Assembly (NCBI GenBank): GCA_009694185.1
Contig: SHVR01000015.1
Coordinates: forward strand, 1-49,796
DNA from: Alphaproteobacteria bacterium
Lineage (GTDB): Bacteria > Pseudomonadota > Alphaproteobacteria > SHVR01
Length of the DNA: 49,796 bases
Reading direction: 5' to 3'
Both the position numbers and the translations under genes were made by a program. This document shows, piece by piece, positions 7,120 to 15,848 of this stretch (position 1 is its first letter; each line of letters opens with the position of its first letter). The notes under the pieces were generated by a model. It saw nothing but the letters and a program-made list of their open reading frames with translations, ran no database searches and was not told the DNA's origin.

Positions 7120-8496
7120 TCAACCCTCGACGGCGCGGCCCTCGACGGCGCGGCCCTCGACAGCGCGGCGGATGTCGCCACCCACGTCGGCCGAGGATTC
7201 GATCCGCCAACAGAGCTCGACCAGCCGGTCGAGGCACTCGGCCGCCAGCACGCCCTGGGCCTGGCCCCGGAACTTGGCCTCGAGATCGCTATCGCTCATC
7301 GGCCGCTGGAGGCTGCCGCGGGCGTGCGCCACATGGGCGTCGAGCACGCGGCCGTCGGCGAGTGTCACGCGCGCCTTGACCTCGTCGCGGCCGAGGCGCT
7401 CGTTACCCTGGGCCTTGGTGCGGGCGCGAATGCGCGCCAAAGCCGGATCGCGGACGCGCGCATCCCGCGATTGGGCGAGCCCGGCGGCGCGGTCGACAAA
7501 AGCCGCCGCCACCCAATGATAGAGGCTGACCAGGGCCTCGTTGCGGTTGTTCGGCTTCGGCCGGTCGCATAGCACCAGGGTCAAGGGATGTACCTCAAGG
7601 GCAATATGCTCGATGGCGTCCGGCGCGATGCGATGCGCTTCGGCCAGGTCCAGGCAGGCGTCGATCGCCGGGTGGATGACGATGCCGCAGGGATAGGGTT
7701 TGTAGGCGTTGCCCAGCACTTCGTATTGCGTGCCCAGGCCAGCCACGGCGGCCTCGAGATTGGGCGGGTGGGCCAGCACATGAGCGAAGCCGCGCGGGCC
7801 CTCGAGCGCGGTGTCGGCGCCGGTCAGCCCCTGCTCGGCAAGAAGTGCCGCCATCAGGCCGCTGCGGGCGCCATTGCCCGGCACGAAGCCGAGGCACATG
7901 GTCGGATGCAATTCCCGAAAGCCGCCCGCTTGCGCCGCGGCGATACCGAGTGCCCAAATCATGCGCTGGCAGTCGAGGCCGAGCAGGCGGCCCGCCCCGG
8001 CGGCGGCACCGATACCACCCACGATGCCCGTCATATAGAGGCCGACATCGCACTCGGCCGGCGGCCGGGTCAGCATGTTGGCGACGCGGCACTCGACCTC
8101 GATGCCGACGAGAAGGGCGGCAAGAAAGTCGCGGCCGCCGACCGGCCTTCGCTCGGCCAAGGCGAGCAAGGCGCCCGCCACCGGTCCGGTCGGATGAATG
8201 ACGCTCTCGAGGTGGGTGTCGTCGAAGGCATTCAGGCTCGACGCCATGCAATTGAGGAGTGCCGCACTCGCCATGTCGAGCCGCCGGCCGCGCCCGAGCA
8301 CGCTTGCCTGAGGCGCCTCGCCAAGTTGGGCGAAGGCGGCCATGGCCGCCGCCATCGCCGGGTCCCGGGCACCGCCCAGGCAGCAGCCGAGCCAGTTGAG
8401 AAATGCCCTGGGTCCCTCGCGACGCACCGGCTCGGGCAGCGCCCCATAGTCCGTCTCGACGGCGAAGGCCGCGAGCTGGCGAGTAACGTCGGTCAT
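7120..8496 (-). CDS. MmgE/PrpD family protein (2-methylcitrate dehydratase-like)
   Basis: A 458-residue protein that matches the MmgE/PrpD fold throughout: the helical N-terminal part with LNWLGCCLGGARDP, the NAFDDTHLESVIHPTGPV segment carrying the Asp/His residues of the active-site pocket, and YKPYPCGIVIHPAIDA in the second domain. Family members include 2-methylcitrate dehydratase, cis-aconitate decarboxylase and iminodisuccinate epimerase, so the substrate is open. Without prpB or prpC next to it a propionate role is unlikely. The ATG at 8496 has ACGAGG upstream. The protein ends in three copies of an AVEGR-type pentapeptide encoded by a 15-base tandem repeat, which looks like a recent expansion. 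Confidence 0.88.
   Translation of the reverse strand: MTDVTRQLAAFAVETDYGALPEPVRREGPRAFLNWLGCCLGGARDPAMAAAMAAFAQLGEAPQASVLGRGRRLDMASAALLNCMASSLNAFDDTHLESVIHPTGPVAGALLALAERRPVGGRDFLAALLVGIEVECRVANMLTRPPAECDVGLYMTGIVGGIGAAAGAGRLLGLDCQRMIWALGIAAAQAGGFRELHPTMCLGFVPGNGARSGLMAALLAEQGLTGADTALEGPRGFAHVLAHPPNLEAAVAGLGTQYEVLGNAYKPYPCGIVIHPAIDACLDLAEAHRIAPDAIEHIALEVHPLTLVLCDRPKPNNRNEALVSLYHWVAAAFVDRAAGLAQSRDARVRDPALARIRARTKAQGNERLGRDEVKARVTLADGRVLDAHVAHARGSLQRPMSDSDLEAKFRGQAQGVLAAECLDRLVELCWRIESSADVGGDIRRAVEGRAVEGRAVEG
7124..7168. repeat. 15-bp tandem repeat, three copies, inside the prpD-like gene
   Basis: The unit CCCTCGACGGCGCGG occurs at 7124-7138 and 7139-7153 and, with one mismatch, at 7154-7168. 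Because the unit is a multiple of three, each copy adds five residues (AVEGR) to the C-terminus without shifting the frame. Confidence 0.9.
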
Positions 8497-8506
8497 GTTG
8501 GCCTCG

Positions 8507-8535
8507 TTTACGGTTGCCGCGAGGAGGCCTATGAT
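8507..8535 (+). promoter_or_regulatory. Candidate sigma70-type promoter of the metE-like gene
   Basis: TTTACG (8507-8512) and TATGAT (8530-8535) are separated by 17 bases, matching 4/6 and 5/6 of the consensus. This would give a leader of about 100 bases before the ATG at 8644. It sits in the 147-base divergent gap shared with the prpD-like gene. It was found by eye. Confidence 0.35.
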
Positions 8536-8643
8536 AACGGCCATGGCGGGCGGCGGTATCGCTTGTTGCCGGCCCCCGTTGCCAAGCATGGCGCCGCTGG
8601 CCGATGATGCGGGCCAACCCCATGAACCGAAGCGGACGATGCC

Positions 8644-9810
8644 ATGCTGACCAGCGAGCGCCGTATCCTCACCACTCATGTCGGCAGCCTGCCCCGCGTC
8701 GAGGGCCTGGCCGACCTGATCGTCGCCCGCGAGCAGAAGCAGCCGGTCGATCCGGCGGCCTATGCGGCCACCCTCGAGCGCGCGCTGAAGCGCGTCGTCG
8801 AGCGGCAGATCGAGGCTGGCATCGACATCGGCAATGACGGCGAGATGCCCAGGCCCAATTTCGCCTCCTACATCGCCGAGCGCATGACCGGCTTCGGCTC
8901 CGGCGGCCGGCTCCGGCGGCCGATCCCGCTCGATGCCAAGCATTTCCCCATCTGGTTCGAGAATGTGAACAAGAGCGGCCGGCGGCGCCTCGACGTCTTC
9001 GGCTGGCCCCAGGCCATGGGCGAGATCCATTACGGGGATATGAGCGGTGTCGCCGCCGAGTGCGATGGCTTCGAGCGCCAGATGGCGACGCGGCCGGGCG
9101 CCTTCGCCGAGACCTTCATGACCGCGGTATCGCCGGGTTTCGCGGCTTGCACGCTCATGAACAATTATTACGCGAAGCACGAGGATTATGTGTTCGCCCT
9201 CGCCCGCGAACTGAAGAAGGAATACGACTACATCGTCGGGCGCGGCTTCGTCCTCCAGATCGACGCGCCCGACATGGGCATGGAGCGCGGCGGCTTCTAC
9301 CAGGAGAAGACGCTCCCCGAATTCCTCGCCGCCATCGAGATGCACATTGCCGCCCTCAATCTGGCCATTGCCGACATTCCGGCCGACCGGGTGCGGCTCC
9401 ACTCCTGCTGGGGCAATCGCGACAGCCCGCATGCCTTCGACGTGCCCTGCCCCGACATTCTGCCGGTGCTCTATCAAGCAAAGGTCGGCGCCCTCGTGCT
9501 GCCCTTCGCCAATCCCCGCCACGCCCACGAGATCGAGGCCTTCCGGCGCCTCAAATTACCCGACGCCATGGCGCTGGTCGTCGGCGTGATCGAGACCACT
9601 GGCAATTATGTCGAGCATCCCGAGCTGGTGGCCGAACGGCTCATTCGCGCCGCCGCTTGCGTGGGCGATAGAAGCCGCGTCATCGCCGGCACCGATTGCG
9701 GCTTCGGCACCATCGCCGGTGACACCTTCACCACCGAGGATGTAGTGTGGGCCAAGCTGAAGACCCTCACCGAAGGGGCCACCATCGCCAGCCGGCGGCT
9801 GTGGGGATAG
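8644..9810 (+). CDS. Cobalamin-independent methionine synthase (MetE) C-terminal-domain-like protein
   Basis: A 388-residue stand-alone protein related to the catalytic C-terminal half of MetE (COG0620). It keeps the N-terminal TTHVGSLPR signature and the zinc-binding pattern of the family: His253-x-Cys255 in LHSCWGN and Cys352 in TDCGFG, with a Glu near 296-298. It is about half the length of full MetE and lacks the N-terminal folate/homocysteine scaffold domain, so it is more likely a zinc-dependent alkyl-transfer or thiol-compound enzyme than a complete methionine synthase. It is divergent from the prpD-like operon and is followed 37 bases later by the ABC importer operon, which may be coregulated. 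Confidence 0.88.
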   Translation: MLTSERRILTTHVGSLPRVEGLADLIVAREQKQPVDPAAYAATLERALKRVVERQIEAGIDIGNDGEMPRPNFASYIAERMTGFGSGGRLRRPIPLDAKHFPIWFENVNKSGRRRLDVFGWPQAMGEIHYGDMSGVAAECDGFERQMATRPGAFAETFMTAVSPGFAACTLMNNYYAKHEDYVFALARELKKEYDYIVGRGFVLQIDAPDMGMERGGFYQEKTLPEFLAAIEMHIAALNLAIADIPADRVRLHSCWGNRDSPHAFDVPCPDILPVLYQAKVGALVLPFANPRHAHEIEAFRRLKLPDAMALVVGVIETTGNYVEHPELVAERLIRAAACVGDRSRVIAGTDCGFGTIAGDTFTTEDVVWAKLKTLTEGATIASRRLWG

Positions 9811-9847
9811 GCTCGATGCTCCGGGCGCGGCGGTAGGACAGGTAGCG

Positions 9848-10972
9848 GTGGACCAGCGGATGACCTCTTCGATCGATCGGCCCGGGACCGCGAACGGCGA
9901 GGTCGAGGTTCGCGGCCTAGCCAAGCGATATGGGGCTGTCGACGCACTGCAACCGACGTCTTTCCGGGTCACCGGCGGCACGTTCGTCACGCTGCTCGGG
10001 CCGAGCGGCTCCGGCAAGACGACGCTCTTGAAATTGATTGCGGGCTTCGAGGAACCGTCGGCGGGCTCGGTGCATATCTCCGGCCACGCCATCACCGACA
10101 TGGCGCCCTATCGCCGCAATGTCGGCTTCGTATTCCAGCAATACGCCTTGTTTCCGCATCTGACCGTCGCCCAAAACGTCTCCTATCCGCTCGAGATGCG
10201 GCGCATGCCGCGCGTTGCGATCGACAAGGCCGTCGCGAACACACTTGAACTGGTACGCCTATCGGATCTCGCCCGGCGCAGACCGTCGCAATTGTCCGGC
10301 GGTCAGCAGCAGCGCGTCGCGCTGGCGCGGGCGATCGTGTTCAGGCCGCCGGTTCTCCTGATGGACGAGCCGATGGCGGCGCTCGACAAGCGGCTTCGCG
10401 AAGAGATGCAACTCGAAATTCGCGGCCTGCAACGCACGCTCGGCATCACCACCATCTCCGTGACCCACGATCAGTCGGAGGCGCTGGTGATGTCGGACCG
10501 CATTCTGGTACTACGCGACGGCATGTTGCAGCAGTCCGGGACCCCGGAAGACCTCTATCACAATCCGCGCAACGAGTTCGTGGCTTCCTTCGTCGGCGAG
10601 TCGAACATCCTGAGGGGTCGGGTCGAGAACGGCCCTGGCGGTCCGTCGATGGCGCTGGGTGATGGTCTCGGAATTCCACTCGGCGCCCCCGCGCCGCCGG
10701 CGGGAGCCGAAATCGTCTGCGTGCTTCGCCCGGAAGCCATCGAGATCGGCGGCGAGCCCAGCGTGGACCATTTCGAAACCGTTGGCGAGGTCGTCGACCG
10801 TATCTTTTGCGGCGATGTGGTGCGCGTGCGCCTGCGACTTGTAGGCGCCCCCGAGACCACGCTCGTCGCCAAGATGCCGACCCAGCGCCGGTTGGTTTTC
10901 GTTCCCGACACGGGCACAATGGTGCGGGTCGCTTGGCGGACCGAGGAATTGATCGTCATCGAGAGACACTAG
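9848..10972 (+). CDS. ABC transporter ATP-binding protein (PotA/spermidine-type)
   Basis: A 374-residue importer ATPase with all motifs intact: Walker A GPSGSGKTT (51-59), Q-loop QQYALFPHLTV (97-107), signature LSGGQQQRVALARA (149-162), Walker B VLLMDEPMAALD (169-180) and the switch His of SVTHDQ (207). A C-terminal TOBE-like domain (about 260-374) is typical of PotA/FbpC/CysA ATPases that drive uptake. I take the GTG at 9848, which has AGGACAGG upstream; the ATG at 9860 is a real alternative. It is the first gene of a six-gene operon whose binding protein follows after 15 bases and whose permeases lie 4 kb downstream. Confidence 0.93.
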   Translation: MDQRMTSSIDRPGTANGEVEVRGLAKRYGAVDALQPTSFRVTGGTFVTLLGPSGSGKTTLLKLIAGFEEPSAGSVHISGHAITDMAPYRRNVGFVFQQYALFPHLTVAQNVSYPLEMRRMPRVAIDKAVANTLELVRLSDLARRRPSQLSGGQQQRVALARAIVFRPPVLLMDEPMAALDKRLREEMQLEIRGLQRTLGITTISVTHDQSEALVMSDRILVLRDGMLQQSGTPEDLYHNPRNEFVASFVGESNILRGRVENGPGGPSMALGDGLGIPLGAPAPPAGAEIVCVLRPEAIEIGGEPSVDHFETVGEVVDRIFCGDVVRVRLRLVGAPETTLVAKMPTQRRLVFVPDTGTMVRVAWRTEELIVIERH

Positions 10973-10987
10973 GCAAGGGAGAAAATC

Positions 10988-12046
10988 ATGATCCGACAAC
11001 AGAGCATTTCTCGGCGCCGCTTGCTACAGGGGGCGGTCGGCGCGGCGGCGGCGATCACGGCGCCGGCGATCGGCGGCGGCGCCCGGGCGCAAGGCAAGAA
11101 CGAACTGGTATTCGTCGGCTTTGGCGGCGCCTACCAGGATGGCCAGACCAAGGTCTTGTTCGAGCCATTCGAGAAAGAGACGGGGATCAAGATCGTTCAG
11201 ACCACCGGTGTCGAGATCGCCAAGCTCAAGGCCCAGGTCGAATCCAAGAACGTGGAGTGGGACTTCATCTGTTTACCGGATCGTCTGCGGGCCCCGGCGG
11301 TCCAGGACGGACTCCTGGAGAAACTCGATTACAGCCGCTTCTCGACCGCCGACCTCATCAAGGACACGGTCACGGACTATTGCTGCGGCGCGGTTACCAT
11401 CGCCATGCAGCTTTGCTATAACCCGCAGGCCTTCGCGGCCGGCAAGGTGCCCTCCGGTTGGCTCGACGTGTGGGATACGGCCGGCTTCCCGGGCCGGCGC
11501 GCGATGTACGCCAGCCCCACCTACACGCTCGAGTTCGCGCTGATCGCGGCCGGCGTGGCGAAGGATCGACTGTATCCGCTGGACGTCGACAAGGCGCTGA
11601 AGAACCTCGACAAGTTCAAGAAGGACGCGATCTGGTGGACACAGTTTCCGCAGGTCGAGCAATTCCTCATCTCCAAGGAAGCCGTGATGTCGCCTTGGAC
11701 GCGCGGTGTCACCGCTCAGCTCGCTGGCAAGCCCATCCATGTCTCTTATGACGGTGCCGCGATCACCTACGAAGGCTGGGTGATCCCGAAGGGCACCAAG
11801 AATTTCGACAACGCCATGAAGTTCATCGCGTTCGCCACCCAGCCCCAGCGTCAGGCCGAACTCGTCAAGCACATCTCGTTCGGGCCGACCAACGCCAAGG
11901 CCTTGGCGTTGGTCGACCCGGATGTCGCCAAACTGTTGCCCTCGCACCCCGACAATTTCAAGAAGGGCTTCCTATTCAGCGGCGAATATTGGGGATCCAA
12001 TCTCGCCAAGGTGACCGAACGCTTCAACGAGTGGCGGGTCAGTTGA
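10988..12046 (+). CDS. ABC transporter extracellular solute-binding protein (PotD-like)
   Basis: A 352-residue periplasmic binding protein. The N-terminus has a Tat-type signal, SRRRLLQ at about residues 8-14 followed by an alanine-rich hydrophobic stretch, with probable cleavage after ARA near residue 34. The mature part begins NELVFVGFGGAYQDGQTKVL, typical of the PotD/extracellular solute-binding family (polyamines, opines, and small carboxylates or amines). No binding-pocket residue can be assigned by eye, so the ligand is unknown. The ATP-binding protein is upstream, and the two following genes encode CoA enzymes, which hints at a carboxylic acid or acyl-type ligand; that is inference. 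Confidence 0.92.
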   Translation: MIRQQSISRRRLLQGAVGAAAAITAPAIGGGARAQGKNELVFVGFGGAYQDGQTKVLFEPFEKETGIKIVQTTGVEIAKLKAQVESKNVEWDFICLPDRLRAPAVQDGLLEKLDYSRFSTADLIKDTVTDYCCGAVTIAMQLCYNPQAFAAGKVPSGWLDVWDTAGFPGRRAMYASPTYTLEFALIAAGVAKDRLYPLDVDKALKNLDKFKKDAIWWTQFPQVEQFLISKEAVMSPWTRGVTAQLAGKPIHVSYDGAAITYEGWVIPKGTKNFDNAMKFIAFATQPQRQAELVKHISFGPTNAKALALVDPDVAKLLPSHPDNFKKGFLFSGEYWGSNLAKVTERFNEWRVS

Positions 12047-12092
12047 CTGCATTGCCAACACAACAAGAAACCGCAATCCGACGGAGAAAAAA

Positions 12093-12872
12093 ATGGGCAC
12101 GGTTCTGTATGAAAAGCGCGGTCCGGTGGCGATCATCACGCTGAACCGCCCCGAGGCGATGAACGCTTACGACGCCGAGGCGGCGGCCGGCATGGCCCGC
12201 TGCTTCAAGGAGTTCGACGAGGATGGCGGCCTTCGGGTTGCCGTCTTCACCGGCGCCGGCGACAAGGCGTTCTGCTCGGGAGCCGACCTCAAGAAACTGC
12301 ATGGCAGCGATTTCCATGGCGGCACCGACGAGCTTTGGGACGACGAGCGGGCCATGCGGCTCGGCCAGAGTATCAAACCGAAGAAGCCGGTGATCGCCGC
12401 GATCAACGGTTACTGCCTGGCGGGCGGTCTGGAGTTGGCTCAGGGGTGCGATCTCAGGATCGCCTCGAGCACGGCCTCGTTTGGGGCGCCCGAAGTGCGC
12501 TGGTCGATCATCCATGGCTATGGCGCCATGCGGCTTGTGCAGACGGTGCCGATGGCGGTCGCCATGGAGATGCTGCTGACCGGCGAGCGCATCGACGCCA
12601 AACGCGCCTACGAGATCGGGCTCGTTAGCCGCGTGGTCGAACCCGACAAGCTGCTGCCGACGGCCATCAAGCTAGCCAAGACCATCGCCGAGAACGGTCC
12701 CTTGGCGATCAAGATCACCAAGGAATTGGCCTGGCGGGGCCAATACGAGCATCCCGACGCCTTCATGCGGTATGTCGCGGCCACGCTGGCGCTGTTGCAT
12801 GCCAGCGAGGACGGCAAGGAAGGGCCGCTGGCCTTCGCGGAAAAGCGCAAGCCGGTGTTCAAGGATCGCTGA
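12093..12872 (+). CDS. Enoyl-CoA hydratase/isomerase family protein (crotonase fold)
   Basis: A 259-residue crotonase-family protein starting LYEKRGPVAIITLNRPEAMN. The oxyanion-hole regions FCSGADLKKL and NGYCLAGGLELAQGCD are present, as are the acidic positions in GLELAQGCD and in FGAPEV expected for a hydratase. Crotonases hydrate, isomerise or cleave CoA thioesters in the cytosol. GGAG precedes the ATG. The gene is embedded between the binding protein and an ADP-forming acyl-CoA synthetase, only four bases from the latter. It therefore probably acts on the CoA ester made by that synthetase from the imported compound; exact chemistry cannot be assigned. Confidence 0.9.
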   Translation: MGTVLYEKRGPVAIITLNRPEAMNAYDAEAAAGMARCFKEFDEDGGLRVAVFTGAGDKAFCSGADLKKLHGSDFHGGTDELWDDERAMRLGQSIKPKKPVIAAINGYCLAGGLELAQGCDLRIASSTASFGAPEVRWSIIHGYGAMRLVQTVPMAVAMEMLLTGERIDAKRAYEIGLVSRVVEPDKLLPTAIKLAKTIAENGPLAIKITKELAWRGQYEHPDAFMRYVAATLALLHASEDGKEGPLAFAEKRKPVFKDR

Positions 12873-12876
12873 TCCG

Positions 12877-15006
12877 ATGACGGATCCGTCGGCCGGGAAC
12901 CTGGCACGCCGATTCCTGTTTCCGAACAGCGTCGCCATCATCGGCGCCACTTCGGCCGCCTACAAGTCGGGCGGTCGCCGCTGGCTATCCCTGATCGAGG
13001 CCAACAGCGGCGCGCGGCTGTATCCCATCAACATGAGCGCGGATGGGCTCAACGGCTACAAGGCCTACCGCTCGTTACGTGATTTGCCGGAGCCAGTGGA
13101 CCTCGCCGCGATCGTGGTGCCGAGCGCCCATGTGGCGCGGGTGGTCGAGGACTGCACAGCGACGGGTGTCGGGGCCGTGGTCATGATCTCGGCCGGTTTC
13201 GGCGAGACGGGACCGGAGGGTCGGGCCGAGGAGATCCAGTTTGCCCAGCGGGTCCGTGCCGGCGGCGGGCGTATGCTCGGTCCCAACAGTGCCGGCGTAT
13301 TCGGCGCCACGGGCGGCGTCAACCTGCTCGGCTGGGCCGTGCCCAAGGGCGGGATCGGCCTGATCACCCAGAGCGGCAACATGGCCTTGACGTTTACCAA
13401 CTATGCCCGCGTCAAGCGGACCGGCTTCGCCTCGATCCTTGCCGTGGGCAATGGCGCTGACCTTCGGCTCTCGGAAGTGGTCGACATGCTGCTCGCCGAT
13501 GACGCAACCCGCTGCCTGCTCATCTATTGCGAGGGCTTTGCCGAGGGCGACGGCCGGCGCCTAGTGGACTTGCTGCGCCGCGCCGGTGGCGTCAAGCCCG
13601 TGGTGATGCTGAAGCCCGGCGCCACGGAGGCCGGCAAGCAGGCGGCGCTCTCCCATACCGGTACCCTTGCCGGCGACGCGGCCATAGCGGAGGCCGCGCT
13701 TGCCGATGTTGGCGTGGTGATCGCGGAGGAGGCGGAGGAGGCCTTCGACCTCGCCCATGCGCTCGCCATGGGACGCCGGCTCGCGGGGCGCGGCATCGCG
13801 GTGCTTTCCGACGGCGGTGGCCATGCGACGATCGTGTCCGACTGCGCCGGCCGCCGTGGCTTGACGCTCGCCAAATTCTCGCCCGCGACGGCGGCGCGCC
13901 TCCGGGAAATCCTGCCCATGCGGGCGGGCATCGACAACCCAGTCGACTTCGCCGGCATGGCCGAGTCGGATCCCGGCTGCGTCCCCCTGGCACTGGCGGC
14001 TTGCCTTGCCGATCCGGGCGTGGCCGGGGTCGTCTTTGCCGGCCATTTCGGCGGCTATCACCTGATGACCGGGCATGAGCCGACCCAACTGAAGGTGGCC
14101 GCCGAAGAGGTCGCGGCGGCCCATGACATGGCCGTGGCGGTTCGCGCCAGCGACAAGCCCTTCATTCTGCACAGCGAGCACGCCGAACGGGGCCTCGCCA
14201 CGCTGGAACCGATTTTCCGTGCCGACGTGCCCGTCTATGGCGGCCTCGAGGCCGCCGCCAAGGCCATGGCGGCGCTGGCCATCGGCATCGCGGCCGACGC
14301 CCAGACCGAACGCCACGTCGAACCGGCGCCGTCGACAGGCCCACACGGTCGCGTCCTGCTCGAACCCGAGGCGCGACAGCGGCTCGTGGCGGCGGGCATC
14401 GCGGTTCCGGCCTGGCATGTGGCCACCACGGTCGCCGAAGCGCGCGCGGCCTTCGCCGCCTTGGCGGGTTTGGGAGCCGCCAAGGTGGTCCTAAAACTCA
14501 TTTCCGACCGAGCGGTACACAAGTCCGACGTGGGCGGTGTGCTGCTCGACATCGGCTCGCCCGATGCGGCGGCCAAGGGCCTGCGGCACCTGATGGCGCT
14601 CGCCCGCGAGCTCGGCGACGATCGCGCCACCGTGCTGGTGACGGGCATGATCGACAAGGGACCCGAGTGCCTCGTCGGTGCCCGGCACGATCCCCAGTTC
14701 GGTCCGGTGGTGCTGGTTGGAACCGGCGGCATCCTGGTCGAGCTGGTGGGCGACGTGGCAAGCCGACTGGCGCCGTTCGACTCGGCCCTGGCCGCCGAGT
14801 TGATCGGGCGCACCAAGGTTGGGCGATTGCTCGCCGGTTATCGCGGCGCCGCGGCCGGCGACCGCCAGGCGCTCGGAGATTTGGTGGCGGCGGTCTCGCG
14901 CTTTGCCGCCGGCGCCCCAGACTTGCTCGAGCTCGACCTCAACCCGGTCATCGTCAATGCGGCCGGCGCGCACATTGCCGACGCTCGGATTGTCGTCCGG
15001 CCGTGA
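12877..15006 (+). CDS. Acyl-CoA synthetase (NDP/ADP-forming), acetate--CoA ligase family
   Basis: A 709-residue fused enzyme with domains in the order CoA-binding (from about residue 12, FLFPNSVAIIGAT), succinyl-CoA-ligase-like flavodoxin domains, and C-terminal ATP-grasp (about 500-709, with LKLISDRAVHKSDVGGV and LDLNPVIV). The phosphohistidine is seen as LSHTGTLAGDAA (His260). These enzymes make acyl-CoA from acid, CoA and ATP with ADP and phosphate as products. The same fold occurs in pimeloyl-CoA and other acyl-CoA synthetases and in protein acetyltransferases, but no GNAT domain is present here. The start at 12877 is five bases after the crotonase stop; a longer in-frame start would overlap that gene. 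The permease gene follows at once. Confidence 0.9.
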   Translation: MTDPSAGNLARRFLFPNSVAIIGATSAAYKSGGRRWLSLIEANSGARLYPINMSADGLNGYKAYRSLRDLPEPVDLAAIVVPSAHVARVVEDCTATGVGAVVMISAGFGETGPEGRAEEIQFAQRVRAGGGRMLGPNSAGVFGATGGVNLLGWAVPKGGIGLITQSGNMALTFTNYARVKRTGFASILAVGNGADLRLSEVVDMLLADDATRCLLIYCEGFAEGDGRRLVDLLRRAGGVKPVVMLKPGATEAGKQAALSHTGTLAGDAAIAEAALADVGVVIAEEAEEAFDLAHALAMGRRLAGRGIAVLSDGGGHATIVSDCAGRRGLTLAKFSPATAARLREILPMRAGIDNPVDFAGMAESDPGCVPLALAACLADPGVAGVVFAGHFGGYHLMTGHEPTQLKVAAEEVAAAHDMAVAVRASDKPFILHSEHAERGLATLEPIFRADVPVYGGLEAAAKAMAALAIGIAADAQTERHVEPAPSTGPHGRVLLEPEARQRLVAAGIAVPAWHVATTVAEARAAFAALAGLGAAKVVLKLISDRAVHKSDVGGVLLDIGSPDAAAKGLRHLMALARELGDDRATVLVTGMIDKGPECLVGARHDPQFGPVVLVGTGGILVELVGDVASRLAPFDSALAAELIGRTKVGRLLAGYRGAAAGDRQALGDLVAAVSRFAAGAPDLLELDLNPVIVNAAGAHIADARIVVRP

Positions 15007-15011
15007 CCCGA

Positions 15012-15845
15012 ATGTCGCGCTCGACGCTCAATTCATTATTGCTGTTCGGCCTGCCAGCCCTGTTTATCGCGACTTTCTTCGTGGTGCCGCTGGTCAACAG
15101 CGTGGCCGTGAGCCTCGGCGTACCGGAATTCACGCTCGCCGCCTATCGGCGTCTCGTGGACGTGCCCGTCTATCGCGCGGTTTACGGGCGGACCCTTCGG
15201 GTCGCCTTGATCGTCACGCTCGTTTGCGTCGTCGTCGGCTATCCATGCGCCTACTACATTTCAACGCTCGGGCGGCGCGGACGGATCGTCGCAATCGGGT
15301 TGATCGCACTGCCGTTCATGTTGTCGGTGCTCGTGCGGAACTATGTCTGGATGGTGCTGTTGCAGGACACCGGCCTCGTCAACCGGCTGCTCATCGGCGC
15401 GGGCTGGATCGAAACACCGGTGCGTCTGATGCACAATGAACTCGGCGTGCTGATCGCCATGGCCAACATGCTGCTGCCTTATGTGATATTCCCGGTGTTG
15501 GGCGCCCTCTTGGCAATTCCGCCGGAATTGCGCACCGCCTCGGCCAGTCTCGGCGCCAACGGCGCGCGCACGTTCTGGCGCGTGACGCTGCCGTTGACGA
15601 GCGCCGGGACGGCCGCTGGCGCGCTGCTCACGTTCATTGTCGGACTGGGGTTCTATATCACGCCAGCCATGATGGGTGGCGCCCGCGAGATGATGGTCGC
15701 CAACCTGATCGCCTTCAATGTGCGCGACGTGCTCAACTGGACGCTGGCCTTCTCGCTATCGACCAGCCTGCTGGCGTCGACCATCGTCCTCTATTTCGCC
15801 TACCGCGCGCTGTTGCCGCGGGTGGCGACATTGCAGGCGATCTAA
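15012..15845 (+). CDS. ABC transporter permease (PotB-like)
   Basis: A 277-residue inner-membrane protein with about six transmembrane segments, the first from residue 8 (LLLFGLPALFIATFFVVPLV). The cytoplasmic EAA-type loop that docks on the ATPase is visible as ASASLGANGARTFWRVTLPL. The protein belongs to the binding-protein-dependent importers of the spermidine/putrescine type. An in-frame GTG at 15003 overlaps the synthetase stop as GTGA, which would couple translation; I chose ATG 15012 but either is possible. It forms the heterodimeric channel with the next gene. Confidence 0.92.
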   Translation: MSRSTLNSLLLFGLPALFIATFFVVPLVNSVAVSLGVPEFTLAAYRRLVDVPVYRAVYGRTLRVALIVTLVCVVVGYPCAYYISTLGRRGRIVAIGLIALPFMLSVLVRNYVWMVLLQDTGLVNRLLIGAGWIETPVRLMHNELGVLIAMANMLLPYVIFPVLGALLAIPPELRTASASLGANGARTFWRVTLPLTSAGTAAGALLTFIVGLGFYITPAMMGGAREMMVANLIAFNVRDVLNWTLAFSLSTSLLASTIVLYFAYRALLPRVATLQAI

Positions 15846-15848
15846 GCC

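Noticed and set aside
7124..7168. CRISPR-like repeat
   Set aside because: The units are contiguous, 15 bp long and in frame with a gene, so this is a coding tandem repeat, not a CRISPR array.
8497..9528. Extension of the prpD-like gene upstream by about 340 codons
   Set aside because: The extension is antisense to the metE-like gene. The ATG at 8496 has a ribosome binding site and gives the normal family length.
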